This document shows, one piece after another, positions 8,118 to 15,112 of a DNA stretch of 47,595 nucleotides. The DNA comes from Pleomorphomonas oryzae DSM 16300. GTDB taxonomy: Bacteria > Pseudomonadota > Alphaproteobacteria > Rhizobiales > Pleomorphomonadaceae. The notes beneath the pieces are model-generated. The model made no database searches. It was given only the letters and a program-made list of their open reading frames with translations, and had not been told where the DNA came from. The translations under genes and the position numbers were made by a program. Where the stretch lies: positions 1-47,595 of the forward strand of contig NZ_KE383965.1 in assembly GCF_000422965.1 (NCBI RefSeq), in the 5' to 3' direction. Positions within the stretch are counted from its first letter, which is position 1, and every line of letters begins with the position of its first letter.

Positions 8118-8181
8118 GGAATTTTCCCCGAATTTGTTCCCCATGATATCCGCCACCTTTCTCGGCAGCTGCCCGTTCGCG

Positions 8182-8574
8182 TCAGCGGATCTTGCCCTCG
8201 GCCTTGAGCTGCGCCAGGCGGATCGGAGCAACTTCGCCCCAGGCGCGGTCCCAGGCCTTGCCCCGAAGTTCCAACATAAAGTCGGCCAGCTTGCTATCGG
8301 ATATGCCATTCGCTTTGGCGTGGGTAATGAACGCCACCTCGACCGAATTGCAGTCTTCAGAAGCATCTACTGACAGCTCGCTGAGGTCACTGGTTCTCAG
8401 CCGCTGCCCCTTGTCTAGAGCCCGCTTTTTCGCGTGAGCGACGGCGCAATCCACGAAAGCGTTGGCTTCCGGATAATCGAAGGCGGACGGAAGATGGCTT
8501 CCGCCCGTCGTATTGCACGATGTCAGGGCAAGACAGCCGGCCAGCGCAAAGCCGGTGAAACCGAGTTTGGCCAA
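8182..8574 (-). CDS. Putative lipoprotein, paralog A of a tandem pair
   Basis: 130 residues. Signal peptide AKLGFTGFALAG and lipobox LTSC, then a small domain with YPEANAFVDCAVAHAKKRA, which matches YPEAQTYLDCAVEHARKRA in the downstream copy. The start appears to be TTG with a strong GGGGGAAA site; the paralog uses GTG at the same place. Function unknown. The conserved cysteines (VDC and SEDC; LDC and ESDC in the paralog) may form a disulfide. The pair lies 64 bp apart and is probably co-transcribed. Confidence 0.75.
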   Translation of the reverse strand: MAKLGFTGFALAGCLALTSCNTTGGSHLPSAFDYPEANAFVDCAVAHAKKRALDKGQRLRTSDLSELSVDASEDCNSVEVAFITHAKANGISDSKLADFMLELRGKAWDRAWGEVAPIRLAQLKAEGKIR

Positions 8575-8737
8575 GAAATTTCCCCCGAATTTAGTCCCTA
8601 CGGCGGCCCTATCCGCCGCTTCCCTTCATCAGTTTCCTATGGAGCAGACAAATCCAGGTTTGCATAGTCCGTGAATTCAATCAGATCGGGTACCGTTCCC
8701 AGTGGTTAAGGGGGAGGGGCCGACTGAGCAGGTGAGG
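8575..8737. other. Gene-free stretch before a repeat
   Basis: This is the 5' region of the lipoprotein pair. It contains ribosome-site sequence similar to that between the two paralogs. No gene is recognised here. The rest of the 414-bp gap is a REPIN-like unit. Confidence 0.5.
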
Positions 8738-8976
8738 GCGTCTGATACGTGCCTCGGCACCATATCGTCCTGAGATCCTCGGCTTTCGCCGAGGAAGACA
8801 GTTTTGATTTTTATGGCAATAGGTCAGGCTGCGGCTCATCCCCTGTTCTACCGCTATCGCGCCGCCTCCAACGCTCAGCCCGCGTCCAGCCATTTCCCCT
8901 CCCCGTTAAACTGTCTTCCTCGGCGTAGGCCGAGGATCTCGGACAGGATAGGGCGGGCGGTTGATATCACGCTCCC
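8738..8976. repeat. REPIN-like composite, long-spacer type
   Basis: Left arm: CTGATACG, stem CCTCGGC/GCCGAGG, GAAGACAG. Right arm: CTGTCTTCC, the same stem type, CTCGGACAGG, GATATC. The roughly 80-bp spacer resembles those at 31467-31723, 39536-39771 and 47370-47595 (pyrimidine-rich, ending CCCCTCCCC), so the long unit moves or duplicates as a whole. Confidence 0.8.
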
Positions 8977-8988
8977 CAGTGCAGCCCT

Positions 8989-9621
8989 TTATCCCACCGC
9001 CAACCGGATGATCTCCCTCACGAATCCCTCCGTCAGCGGCTCGCGGGAGAACCAGCGGCGGTAGAACAGGGGGCCGATCAGGGCGGCCACCAGGGCGGCG
9101 ACGTCGGTGTCCGCAGGCAGCTCGCCCCTCGCGATGCCGCGCCGGATCACCGTCTCGAACGGCGCCGAATAGCCCTGCTGCAGGCGACGATACATGTCGG
9201 CCATCTCGGGGGCGCGCTCGCCAGCGTCGATGATCGACGGCAGGACGGAGGTCCAGCGCGCCGTCGTCAGCGCCTCGCCGAGCGCGGCCATCAGCGCGGC
9301 GATATCCGCCCTGAGGCTGCCGAGGTCGGGCGTCGTCTGCGGCGTGCCTATGTTGGCGCAGGCGTCGCGCAACAGGTCGGTGCGGGCCGGCCAGTGGCGG
9401 TAGATGGTGGTCTTCGCCACGCCCGAGCGCCGGGAAATCTCGTCGACGCTGACGCCGGAATAGCCGCGCTCGAACAACAGCTCGGCCGTGGCGGTCAGCA
9501 CCGCCGCTCTGGAGCGGCGCACCCTTTCATCCATGATATCAGCCGGTTGTCCGGCATCGCCCGGGGTGATGGAAGGGGCAGCGGAGAGGTCGGGGGATGT
9601 CTTGTTGCGCATGATTGTCAA
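8989..9621 (-). CDS. TetR family transcriptional regulator
   Basis: 210 residues. The N-terminal helix-turn-helix (VDEISRRSGVAKTTIYRHW, about 59-77) is canonical TetR, with the usual ELLFERGYSGVS before it. The C-terminal domain is of the TetR_C_11 type, with GPLFYRRWFSREPL near the end. It is divergent from a VOC-family gene, with a near-perfect palindrome in the 81-bp gap, so it probably represses itself and that gene. The ligand is unknown. The start could be MTIMRNK or the internal MRNK three codons later. Confidence 0.92.
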   Translation of the reverse strand: MTIMRNKTSPDLSAAPSITPGDAGQPADIMDERVRRSRAAVLTATAELLFERGYSGVSVDEISRRSGVAKTTIYRHWPARTDLLRDACANIGTPQTTPDLGSLRADIAALMAALGEALTTARWTSVLPSIIDAGERAPEMADMYRRLQQGYSAPFETVIRRGIARGELPADTDVAALVAALIGPLFYRRWFSREPLTEGFVREIIRLAVG

Positions 9622-9640
9622 ATGCTCTCGACAGTTACGC

Positions 9641-9657
9641 TACGATACCGTATCGTA
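9641..9657. promoter_or_regulatory. Operator palindrome for the TetR/VOC pair
   Basis: TACGATAC and GTATCGTA are perfect 8-bp arms around one central base, in the middle of the divergent intergenic region. This is the form expected of a TetR dimer site. Confidence 0.8.
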
Positions 9658-9702
9658 TTATTAAAGCAAGCGGACAGTCCCCGCCGAGCCCAGGAGACAC
9701 TG

Positions 9703-10104
9703 ATGAAATTCGCCTCCACGCGTCTGATCGCCCAGGACATCAAGGCCATGGTTGCCTTCTACGAGATGGTGACCGGCCTCACCGCCGACTGGCTGGCGCC
9801 GGTGTTCGCCGAGATCGTCACGTCCTCAGGCACGCTGGCCATCGGCGCCGCCGAGACCGTCGCCCTGTGGCAGCCGGGCGCCGCCGAACCGGGGCACAAT
9901 CGCACCGCCATCCTGGAGTTCCAGGTGGTCGACATCGATGCCGACTATGCCCGCCTGAAAGACAAGGTGCCGCTGGTCCACGAGATGAAGACCATGCCCT
10001 GGGGCAACACAACCTTCCAGTTCCGCGATCCGGAGGGCACGGCGGTGTCGCTCTACATGCCGGCCACCGAGGCCGCCAAACAGCGGTTCGCGCGCCAGAT
10101 CTAG
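9703..10104 (+). CDS. VOC family (glyoxalase/dioxygenase superfamily) protein
   Basis: 133 residues with the paired beta-alpha-beta-beta-beta modules of the vicinal oxygen chelate fold. N-terminal MKFASTRLIAQDIKAMVAFY and C-terminal TTFQFRDPEGTAVSLYMP are the standard module signatures. Metal ligands typical of catalytic members are not fully evident, so it may be a binding or resistance protein instead of an enzyme. It has GGAGACAC before the ATG. It is probably the main target of the divergent TetR regulator. Its last 4 bp overlap the convergent deformylase gene. Confidence 0.88.
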   Translation: MKFASTRLIAQDIKAMVAFYEMVTGLTADWLAPVFAEIVTSSGTLAIGAAETVALWQPGAAEPGHNRTAILEFQVVDIDADYARLKDKVPLVHEMKTMPWGNTTFQFRDPEGTAVSLYMPATEAAKQRFARQI

Positions 10105-10691
10105 TCTTCGGCGTTCAGCCTCTCTTCCATCTCGGTCATCGCCCGCTCCACCCGCCGCCTCAGCGCGTTGTCGGCGTCGGGCGTCTCGTCGAGGTCGAGG
10201 AACAGGCGGCCGTTGAGGTGGTCGAATTCGTGCTGGATGATGCGGGCGGCAAGGCCCTCGTGAGTCTCGAGCCGCGTTTCGCCGGTCATGTCGCGGTAGC
10301 GCACGGTCACCTTGGGGTAGCGCGGCACCTTGTTCGACCGCCAGCCGGGAATGCTGAGGCAGCCTTCCTCGCCGAGCACGGTGGGGCTGCCGAAGAACTC
10401 CACCTCCGGATTGACGAACACCGTCGACGGCAGAATGCCGTTCGCCGAGCCGATGAACAGCCGCCAGGATATGCCGACCTGCGGCGCCGCGATGCCGACG
10501 CCGCCCGCCTCGATCATGCACATCCACATTTCCTCGACGAGGCGGGTGAGCGTTTCCGAGCCGAACATCGCCTCGGGCACGGGCTTGGCCACCATGCGCA
10601 GGATGGAGTCGGGGATCTGCAAGGTGATCCGGCTGCCGGTGACGACGGAGGCGCGCCCGGCGCCACGAAAAGCCTCATCTGTCTGCGCCAT
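10101..10691 (-). CDS. def: Peptide deformylase
   Basis: Removes the formyl group from nascent N-terminal methionine, in the cytoplasm. All three family motifs are present: GVGIAAPQVG (64-73), EEGCLSIPG (108-116, metal ligand C111) and QHEFDHLNG (153-161, ligands H154 and H158, catalytic E155). At 196 residues it is slightly longer than the usual 165-185 because of an N-terminal tail (MAQTDEAFRGAG). It is not next to fmt, so it is likely an additional deformylase of the alphaproteobacterial type 1b/3 kind, not the housekeeping copy. That is inference. Confidence 0.95.
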   Translation of the reverse strand: MAQTDEAFRGAGRASVVTGSRITLQIPDSILRMVAKPVPEAMFGSETLTRLVEEMWMCMIEAGGVGIAAPQVGISWRLFIGSANGILPSTVFVNPEVEFFGSPTVLGEEGCLSIPGWRSNKVPRYPKVTVRYRDMTGETRLETHEGLAARIIQHEFDHLNGRLFLDLDETPDADNALRRRVERAMTEMEERLNAED

Positions 10692-10854
10692 CGCACAATT
10701 CCCTTGTCGACTCGGAACGGAAAGTTTCTCCGCTTTTTCCGGTCAACTCAATGCTCCGCCGAAAAGGATGGTCTCATCTCCTCAAAAGGTGCGACGCGAC
10801 GACGACTTTAGTCGAGAACTGATGGTTTTCACTTATCCCGGAACCAAGTTTTTC

Positions 10855-10882
10855 TTTTCAAAGTCAAACATATACCTATAAT
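10855..10882 (+). promoter_or_regulatory. Probable sigma-70-type promoter of the radical SAM operon
   Basis: A consensus TATAAT (10877-10882) lies 16 bp after TTTTCA (10855-10860), inside an AT-rich patch about 60 bp before the precursor gene start. The surroundings are GC-rich, so the patch stands out. Confidence 0.55.
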
Positions 10883-10944
10883 CATCCCGTCAACTGGTCT
10901 TGGACTTCGGGCCGGCCATCTGCCGCAGACGAAGGACGCTTCAT

Positions 10945-11301
10945 ATGGCTGCGGATACTTTTCCCTCGGGTGTTGGCGATCAACCGACGCGGCGCGACGC
11001 CTTGAAGCGGATCGCCTCGGCCGGCATCGGCGTCGCCGGTCTCACGCTGACCATTGCCGGCTGCCAGACCGATGGTTCCGGCTACGGCGACAGCTACGCC
11101 AACTATGGCGACAGCTATGCCAACAGCTATTCCAACTATGGCAATTCCGGCGGCTACGGCGTCAGCGGCGACTATGTAGCGAGCAGCGGCTACGGCGTCA
11201 GTGGCGATTACGTGGCCAATAGCGGCTATGGCGTCAGCGGCGACTACGTGGCCAACAACGGCTACGGCGTCAGCGGCGACTATATCGAAAGCGGCGGCTG
11301 A
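10945..11301 (+). CDS. Putative radical-SAM-modified precursor with Tyr-rich repeats
   Basis: 118 residues in three parts. Residues 1-40 hold a twin-arginine signal (TRRDALKRIASAG) that ends in a lipobox, IAGC with C40, so the product could be exported folded and lipid-anchored. Residues 45-69 are made of Y-x-D/N units (YGD, YAN, YGD, YAN, YSN, YGN). Residues 70-116 are four near-identical 11-12-residue repeats of GYGVSGDYVA(S/N). The genes directly downstream encode two radical SAM enzymes, so this is very likely their substrate, a RiPP-like peptide. Start chosen at ATG 10945 with AAGGACG upstream; a TTG at 10900 in the same frame is less likely. The family is not recognised. Confidence 0.78.
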   Translation: MAADTFPSGVGDQPTRRDALKRIASAGIGVAGLTLTIAGCQTDGSGYGDSYANYGDSYANSYSNYGNSGGYGVSGDYVASSGYGVSGDYVANSGYGVSGDYVANNGYGVSGDYIESGG

Positions 11302-11302
11302 T

Positions 11303-11323
11303 GGACGCCGCAGGTTTGCGTCC
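11303..11323 (+). promoter_or_regulatory. Hairpin between precursor and first maturase gene
   Basis: GGACGC (11303-11308) pairs with GCGTCC (11318-11323), just after the precursor stop. With no T-run it may act as an mRNA stabiliser or partial terminator that keeps precursor transcripts more abundant than the enzyme message. Confidence 0.5.
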
Positions 11324-11339
11324 GTGGTAGTGGCACCTC

Positions 11340-12317
11340 ATGGTCAACATCCTTCTGACCGACAAATGCGTCCGGCAGTGCCCCTATTGCTTTGCTGGGC
11401 GGGAGATGGCGCGCTCGGCCGCCGGCGAATTCCTGGCTTGGGAAAACGTCGTCTATCTCGCTGATTTCCTGCAGCACTCCGGCCATCGCCGCGTGTCGCT
11501 GATCGGTGGCGAGCCGACGCTGCATCCCGAGTTCGCCGACATCGTCCTCTATTTCCTCGCCCGCGCCTTCGAGGTGACGGTGTTCACCAGCGGCATTCTC
11601 TCCGACGCCCGGCTCGGCGAGGTGGAGAAATATCTCGGCGAGGCCCCGGTCAACCGGCTGACCTATGTCTGCAACGTCAACGATCCCATTGAAACGCCTG
11701 ATACGGACGGAGCCGATGAGCGCCTCGGCCGCTTCTTGGCCATCGCTGGCCGCTGGTCGATGCTGGGCTTCAACATCTACCGCGACGATTTCTCGCTGGG
11801 CTTCGCCTTCGATCTGATCGCCCGCCACGACCTCAAGCGCACGCTGCGCCTCGGCATCGCCCACCCGACGGCTGACGGCGCCAACGCCTTCCTGCCGGTC
11901 GACCGGATCGGCCCGGCGATTGCCCGGCTCGCCGGCTTCAAGGCTGATTTCGAGCGGCTCGCCGTCGCACCCAGCCTCGATTGCGGCTTCCCGCTCTGCC
12001 GATTCTCCGACGCCGACCTCGGTTGGCTGGTGCGGCTCGGCGGCCGGCCCAGTTTCATCTGCCGGCCGGCCATCGATATCACGCCGGACATGCAGGTCTA
12101 TTCCTGCTTCCCGCTGGCAACCCACGGCCGCGCCTCGCTGTTCGCCTTCAACTCGCTACAGGAGGTGACGGCGCATTTCGCCGCCGAACACACCCGCATC
12201 CGCGCCGGGCGGCCCGGCATCTTCGACGATTGCGCCAGCTGTGAATCCCGCTCGCGCGGCGTCTGCGCCGGCGGCGCCAGCTGCCAGATCACGCTCATGG
12301 CGGAGGCGGCATCATGA
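11340..12317 (+). CDS. Radical SAM protein, first maturase of the repeat-peptide operon
   Basis: 325 residues. The radical SAM [4Fe-4S] motif is C10-VRQ-C14-PY-C17, followed by the GGEPTLHPEF element that binds the SAM methionine moiety. The C-terminal 90 residues hold further cysteines (SFICRP, YSCFPL, CASCESRSRGVCAGGASC) consistent with an auxiliary-cluster SPASM/twitch-like region. It probably makes carbon-centred crosslinks or other changes on the precursor encoded 39 bp upstream. It overlaps the next gene by ATGA, so translation is coupled. The exact radical SAM subfamily is not recognised. Confidence 0.88.
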   Translation: MVNILLTDKCVRQCPYCFAGREMARSAAGEFLAWENVVYLADFLQHSGHRRVSLIGGEPTLHPEFADIVLYFLARAFEVTVFTSGILSDARLGEVEKYLGEAPVNRLTYVCNVNDPIETPDTDGADERLGRFLAIAGRWSMLGFNIYRDDFSLGFAFDLIARHDLKRTLRLGIAHPTADGANAFLPVDRIGPAIARLAGFKADFERLAVAPSLDCGFPLCRFSDADLGWLVRLGGRPSFICRPAIDITPDMQVYSCFPLATHGRASLFAFNSLQEVTAHFAAEHTRIRAGRPGIFDDCASCESRSRGVCAGGASCQITLMAEAAS

Positions 12318-13168
12318 CCAAGCCGGTGCTGATCTGCCCCGACGATCCATCGCTGCTCGATCGGCTGGCCGGTCAGTCGCTCGGCCTCAGGGTCGCGCCA
12401 TCAGCCGATGTCGCCGCCACGGTGGAGGCGGTGCGGCGGCAGAACGGCCTGTTCCGCCTGCTGGTCGAGGCCGACGAACCGCTGGCGGCCGTGAAGCCCA
12501 ACCACGCCTGGCGGGGCCTGCCGGTCGACCTGATGGTGCCCTCGGCCGGCCGCTTTGCCGATCTCGCCGGCCGTCTCGACGAGGTCCGGTCGCTCGGCAT
12601 CACCGTCTGCCTGCCGATCGGCGGCACCGGTCTCCGCGATGCGCGCACGCTGGCCTCGCTCGGCATCCGCACCCGCCTGGGGCTCGATGGCATGCCCGAC
12701 TGGGACGCGCTCGGCGATCTCATGACCTACGCCCTACTCGAGCTCGTCGCCCACGCGCCGATCGAGCCGTTCCAGACCATCGCCGACCACAGCCGCACCG
12801 ACGCCCGCACCACTGACTGGTCGTCGGCGCTATTCGACGATCCCCTCCGCTTCCTGCATCTTTCCGCCGACGGTCGGATTGCCCTGTCGCGCCGCGATCT
12901 CCTGAATGAGGAGTTCGTCGGCGATCTCGCCATGCTCGGCAGCCCGGCGCTGGCCGAGGCGCAGCAGGCGCGCAGCGAGGCGTGGCGGCAGCTGTTCCTC
13001 GACGATCACCCTTGCGCCCGCTGCCCCGGCTTCCGCCTCTGCCGTGGCCGCTATGCCGAGGGCGATGCCAAGGGTGCCGGGATGGCCGAGGGCTGCGCCG
13101 GCTTCTTCACCGAGATGGCCGGCGTCCTCGAGCAGCGCTGGCTCAGGCCGGAGGCACGCCCATGGTGA
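12314..13168 (+). CDS. SPASM-like partner protein lacking the radical SAM motif
   Basis: 284 residues. There is no CxxxCxxC motif, yet the C-terminus carries a cysteine cluster like the SPASM region of its neighbours: CARCPGFRLC, then GCAGFF (about 237-268). The middle part has alternating strand/helix character (VCLPIGGTGLRDARTLASLG) compatible with a decayed or rebuilt TIM barrel. It is encoded between two true radical SAM genes, overlapping them by 4 and 7 bp, so it is probably a fixed member of the complex: a scaffold, peptide-recognition subunit or electron carrier. I do not recognise a named family. Confidence 0.8.
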   Translation: MTKPVLICPDDPSLLDRLAGQSLGLRVAPSADVAATVEAVRRQNGLFRLLVEADEPLAAVKPNHAWRGLPVDLMVPSAGRFADLAGRLDEVRSLGITVCLPIGGTGLRDARTLASLGIRTRLGLDGMPDWDALGDLMTYALLELVAHAPIEPFQTIADHSRTDARTTDWSSALFDDPLRFLHLSADGRIALSRRDLLNEEFVGDLAMLGSPALAEAQQARSEAWRQLFLDDHPCARCPGFRLCRGRYAEGDAKGAGMAEGCAGFFTEMAGVLEQRWLRPEARPW

Positions 13169-14277
13169 CGCTGATCGTCAAGCCGTCGGAGGCCTGCAAC
13201 GCCGCCTGCGTCTATTGCGAGGTCGACCGCAAGGGTTGGCTCAAGACCAAGATCATGGCGCAGGACACGCTGGAGATGCTGTTTAAGCGCATCGACGAGT
13301 TCCTGACGGCGCGGCCGCAGGAGACCATCCGCATCGTCTGGCACGGCGGCGAACCGCTGCTGATCGGCGAGCCCTTCTATCGGCGCGTCCTCGCCGCCCA
13401 GCGCCAGCTGTGCGCTGCCACCGGGCGCCGCGTCTGCCACACGGTGCAGACCAACCTGACGCTGTTTTCCGACGAATTCACCGAGGTGTTCCGCGCTCTC
13501 GGCATCACCAGCCTCGGCACCAGCTACGATCCGGTGGCCGGCGTTCGCCTCCTGCGGGGCCAGAATTCCCGCGCCTATGACGCGGCCTTCCTCGCCGGCA
13601 GCGCCCGCCTCGAACGGGCGGGCTTCGACTGGGGGGTGATTTGCGTCGTCACGCGGCTGTCGCTCGACCGGCCGCTCGACCTCTTCCATTTCCTCACCAA
13701 CCTCGCGCCGCAGGGCGGCGTCATGTTCAATCCCATCCTGCTCGACAAGGGAAAGCAGCCGCATCTTGCCATCGACGACAAGGAATTCTCGGCCTTCCTT
13801 GGTGCCATGTTCCCGGTCTGGTGGGCGAACCGCCAGCGCTATCCGCGCGTCGAGCCCTTCCACTCGCTGACCGAAACCATCCTCTCGGGCGGTCGCCGCC
13901 AGTTCTACTGCACCGACGCCGGCCAATGCGCCGACACCCACATCGGCATCGGCCCGGATGGCGCCATGACCCATTGCGGCCGGTCGGGCGACTGGGGCCT
14001 GCTCGACTACGGCTCGATCCATGACCGGAGCTTTGCCGAGGTGTTCGCCGACCCGCGCCGCGCCGAACTGCGCCGCCGCGGCGAAGCGCTGCGTGCCGGC
14101 GCCTGCCGCGACTGCGACACCTGGAGCCTCTGCCACGGCGGCTGCCCCCTCGACAGCTGGGACGCCACCGGCTCCTTCCACGGCAAGACCGCCTGGTGCG
14201 ACAACCGCGGCGGCTTCGTCAAAACCTATTTCGAACCGATCACCGGCATCAGGGTGAAGCTGCTGGAGGGGGCGTGA
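13162..14277 (+). CDS. Radical SAM/SPASM maturase, second enzyme of the operon
   Basis: 371 residues. The motif C12-NAA-C16-VY-C19 at the N-terminus and WHGGEPLL at about 62-69 define a radical SAM enzyme of the anSME/SPASM superfamily. The C-terminus holds the 7-cysteine-type SPASM region (QFYCTDAGQC, HCGRSGDW, CRDCDTWSLCHGGCPLD, WCDNRGG), so two auxiliary clusters are likely. SPASM enzymes of this kind install thioether, cyclophane or Tyr-based links in RiPPs, and the Tyr-rich precursor at the head of the operon fits that. A longer open frame exists, but GGAGG before the ATG at 13162 and the family N-terminus set the start. Confidence 0.9.
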   Translation: MVTLIVKPSEACNAACVYCEVDRKGWLKTKIMAQDTLEMLFKRIDEFLTARPQETIRIVWHGGEPLLIGEPFYRRVLAAQRQLCAATGRRVCHTVQTNLTLFSDEFTEVFRALGITSLGTSYDPVAGVRLLRGQNSRAYDAAFLAGSARLERAGFDWGVICVVTRLSLDRPLDLFHFLTNLAPQGGVMFNPILLDKGKQPHLAIDDKEFSAFLGAMFPVWWANRQRYPRVEPFHSLTETILSGGRRQFYCTDAGQCADTHIGIGPDGAMTHCGRSGDWGLLDYGSIHDRSFAEVFADPRRAELRRRGEALRAGACRDCDTWSLCHGGCPLDSWDATGSFHGKTAWCDNRGGFVKTYFEPITGIRVKLLEGA

Positions 14278-14296
14278 GGTGGCGGCGAACCAACGG

Positions 14297-14350
14297 AGCG
14301 AAGAGATGAACCCCGAGTGGGAAGACCTCTTCGAGATGATCGTGCCGTGA
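14297..14350 (+). pseudogene. Last 17 codons of a second GIY-YIG gene
   Basis: The tail SEEMNPEWEDLFEMIVP and stop nearly repeat the end of the intact GIY-YIG protein encoded downstream (IEEMNPEWEDLFETIMS). The similarity continues into the REPIN-like arm that follows each copy. The rest of this gene is gone; it joins directly to sequence after the radical SAM operon. Confidence 0.75.
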
Positions 14351-14352
14351 GG

Positions 14353-14607
14353 GGAGCCCTATATTGGCCGCTCGCCCCATCCTGCCTGAGGTCCTCGCTT
14401 TCGCAAGGATGACAATTTATATATAGGGAACAGTCGGATAGCGGAGTGCGTCTCCATATAAGGTGTCATCTTCCGCGTAGGTTCCCATGGCACCGTCGGG
14501 GGGGCTCGCAAGAGGCTAGAAGCTTGTTCCTATATATAAATCTGTCATCCTTGCGAAAGCGAGGACCTCGGGAAGGTAGAGCGAGCGGCTGATATCAATC
14601 TCCCCAC
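14353..14607. repeat. REPIN-like composite with an alternative long spacer
   Basis: Left arm with CTGAGGTCCTCG...CAAGGATGACA and ATTTATATATAGGGAACA. Right arm with TTGTTCCTATATATAAATC, TGTCATCC, CTCGGGAAGG and GATATC. The spacer contains GTCATCTTCCGCGT and a CTCGCAAGAGGCTAG string, related to those in the unit at 31936-32193. The gap of about 370 bp before the GIY-YIG gene holds nothing else. Confidence 0.8.
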
Positions 14608-14644
14608 GGTTGCATATCCCCCGGATTTCCGCAAAGCTCTCCCC

Positions 14645-14935
14645 ATGAATCCGGGCTGGGTCTACATCGTCACCAACAAGCCGCACGGCGTGCTCTACGT
14701 CGGCGTCACCTCCGATCTGGAGGGACGGATCTCAGATCATCGCAATCACGTCTATCGCGGCTTCACCGACAGCTACAATTGCACGCGGCTGGTCTGGTAC
14801 GAGGACAACGGCGACATCACCGAAGCGATCGAGCGCGAAAAGCAGCTGAAGCACTGGAAGCGCGAGTGGAAGATCCAGCTGATCGAAGAGATGAACCCGG
14901 AGTGGGAAGATCTCTTCGAGACGATCATGTCGTGA
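14645..14935 (+). CDS. GIY-YIG nuclease domain protein
   Basis: 96 residues, the usual length of the short YhbQ/UPF0213-like family. The GIY-YIG core appears as WVYIVTN...LYVGVTSDL near the N-terminus, followed by the conserved arginine/histidine region (ISDHRNHVYRGFTDSY) and the family tail EREKQLKHWKREWK. These single-domain proteins are presumed DNA-binding or nicking nucleases, often with unclear roles. A near-copy of its 3' end and following repeat lies about 600 bp upstream, showing local duplication and loss. Confidence 0.92.
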   Translation: MNPGWVYIVTNKPHGVLYVGVTSDLEGRISDHRNHVYRGFTDSYNCTRLVWYEDNGDITEAIEREKQLKHWKREWKIQLIEEMNPEWEDLFETIMS

Positions 14936-14940
14936 AGCGA

Positions 14941-15112
14941 ACCCTATATCAGCGCCTCGCCCCATCCTGCCTGAGGTCCTCGCTTTCGCAAGGATGACAG
15001 ATTTATATTTAGGAACAAACACCTAGCCGCGTGCGTCGTTTCTATCAGGCTGTCATCCCTGCGAAGGCAGGGACCTCAGGCAGAAAGAGGCTAGCGGTCG
15101 ATATAGGTCTCC
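14941..15112. repeat. REPIN-like composite
   Basis: Left arm is almost the same as that at 14353 (including CCTGAGGTCCTCGC). Right arm has CTGTCATCC, stem CCCTGC/GCAGGG, CTCAGGCAG and CGATATAGG. It fills the gap between convergent genes. Confidence 0.8.

Noticed and set aside
11155-11290. Regular 33-36-bp direct repeats that might suggest a CRISPR-like or minisatellite array
   Set aside because: They are in-frame codons for the GYGVSGDYVA repeats of the precursor protein, with no unique spacers.
12982-13161. N-terminal extension of the second radical SAM protein
   Set aside because: The extra 60 residues are Arg/Pro-rich shadow sequence of the overlapping upstream gene; the ATG at 13162 has its own ribosome site.
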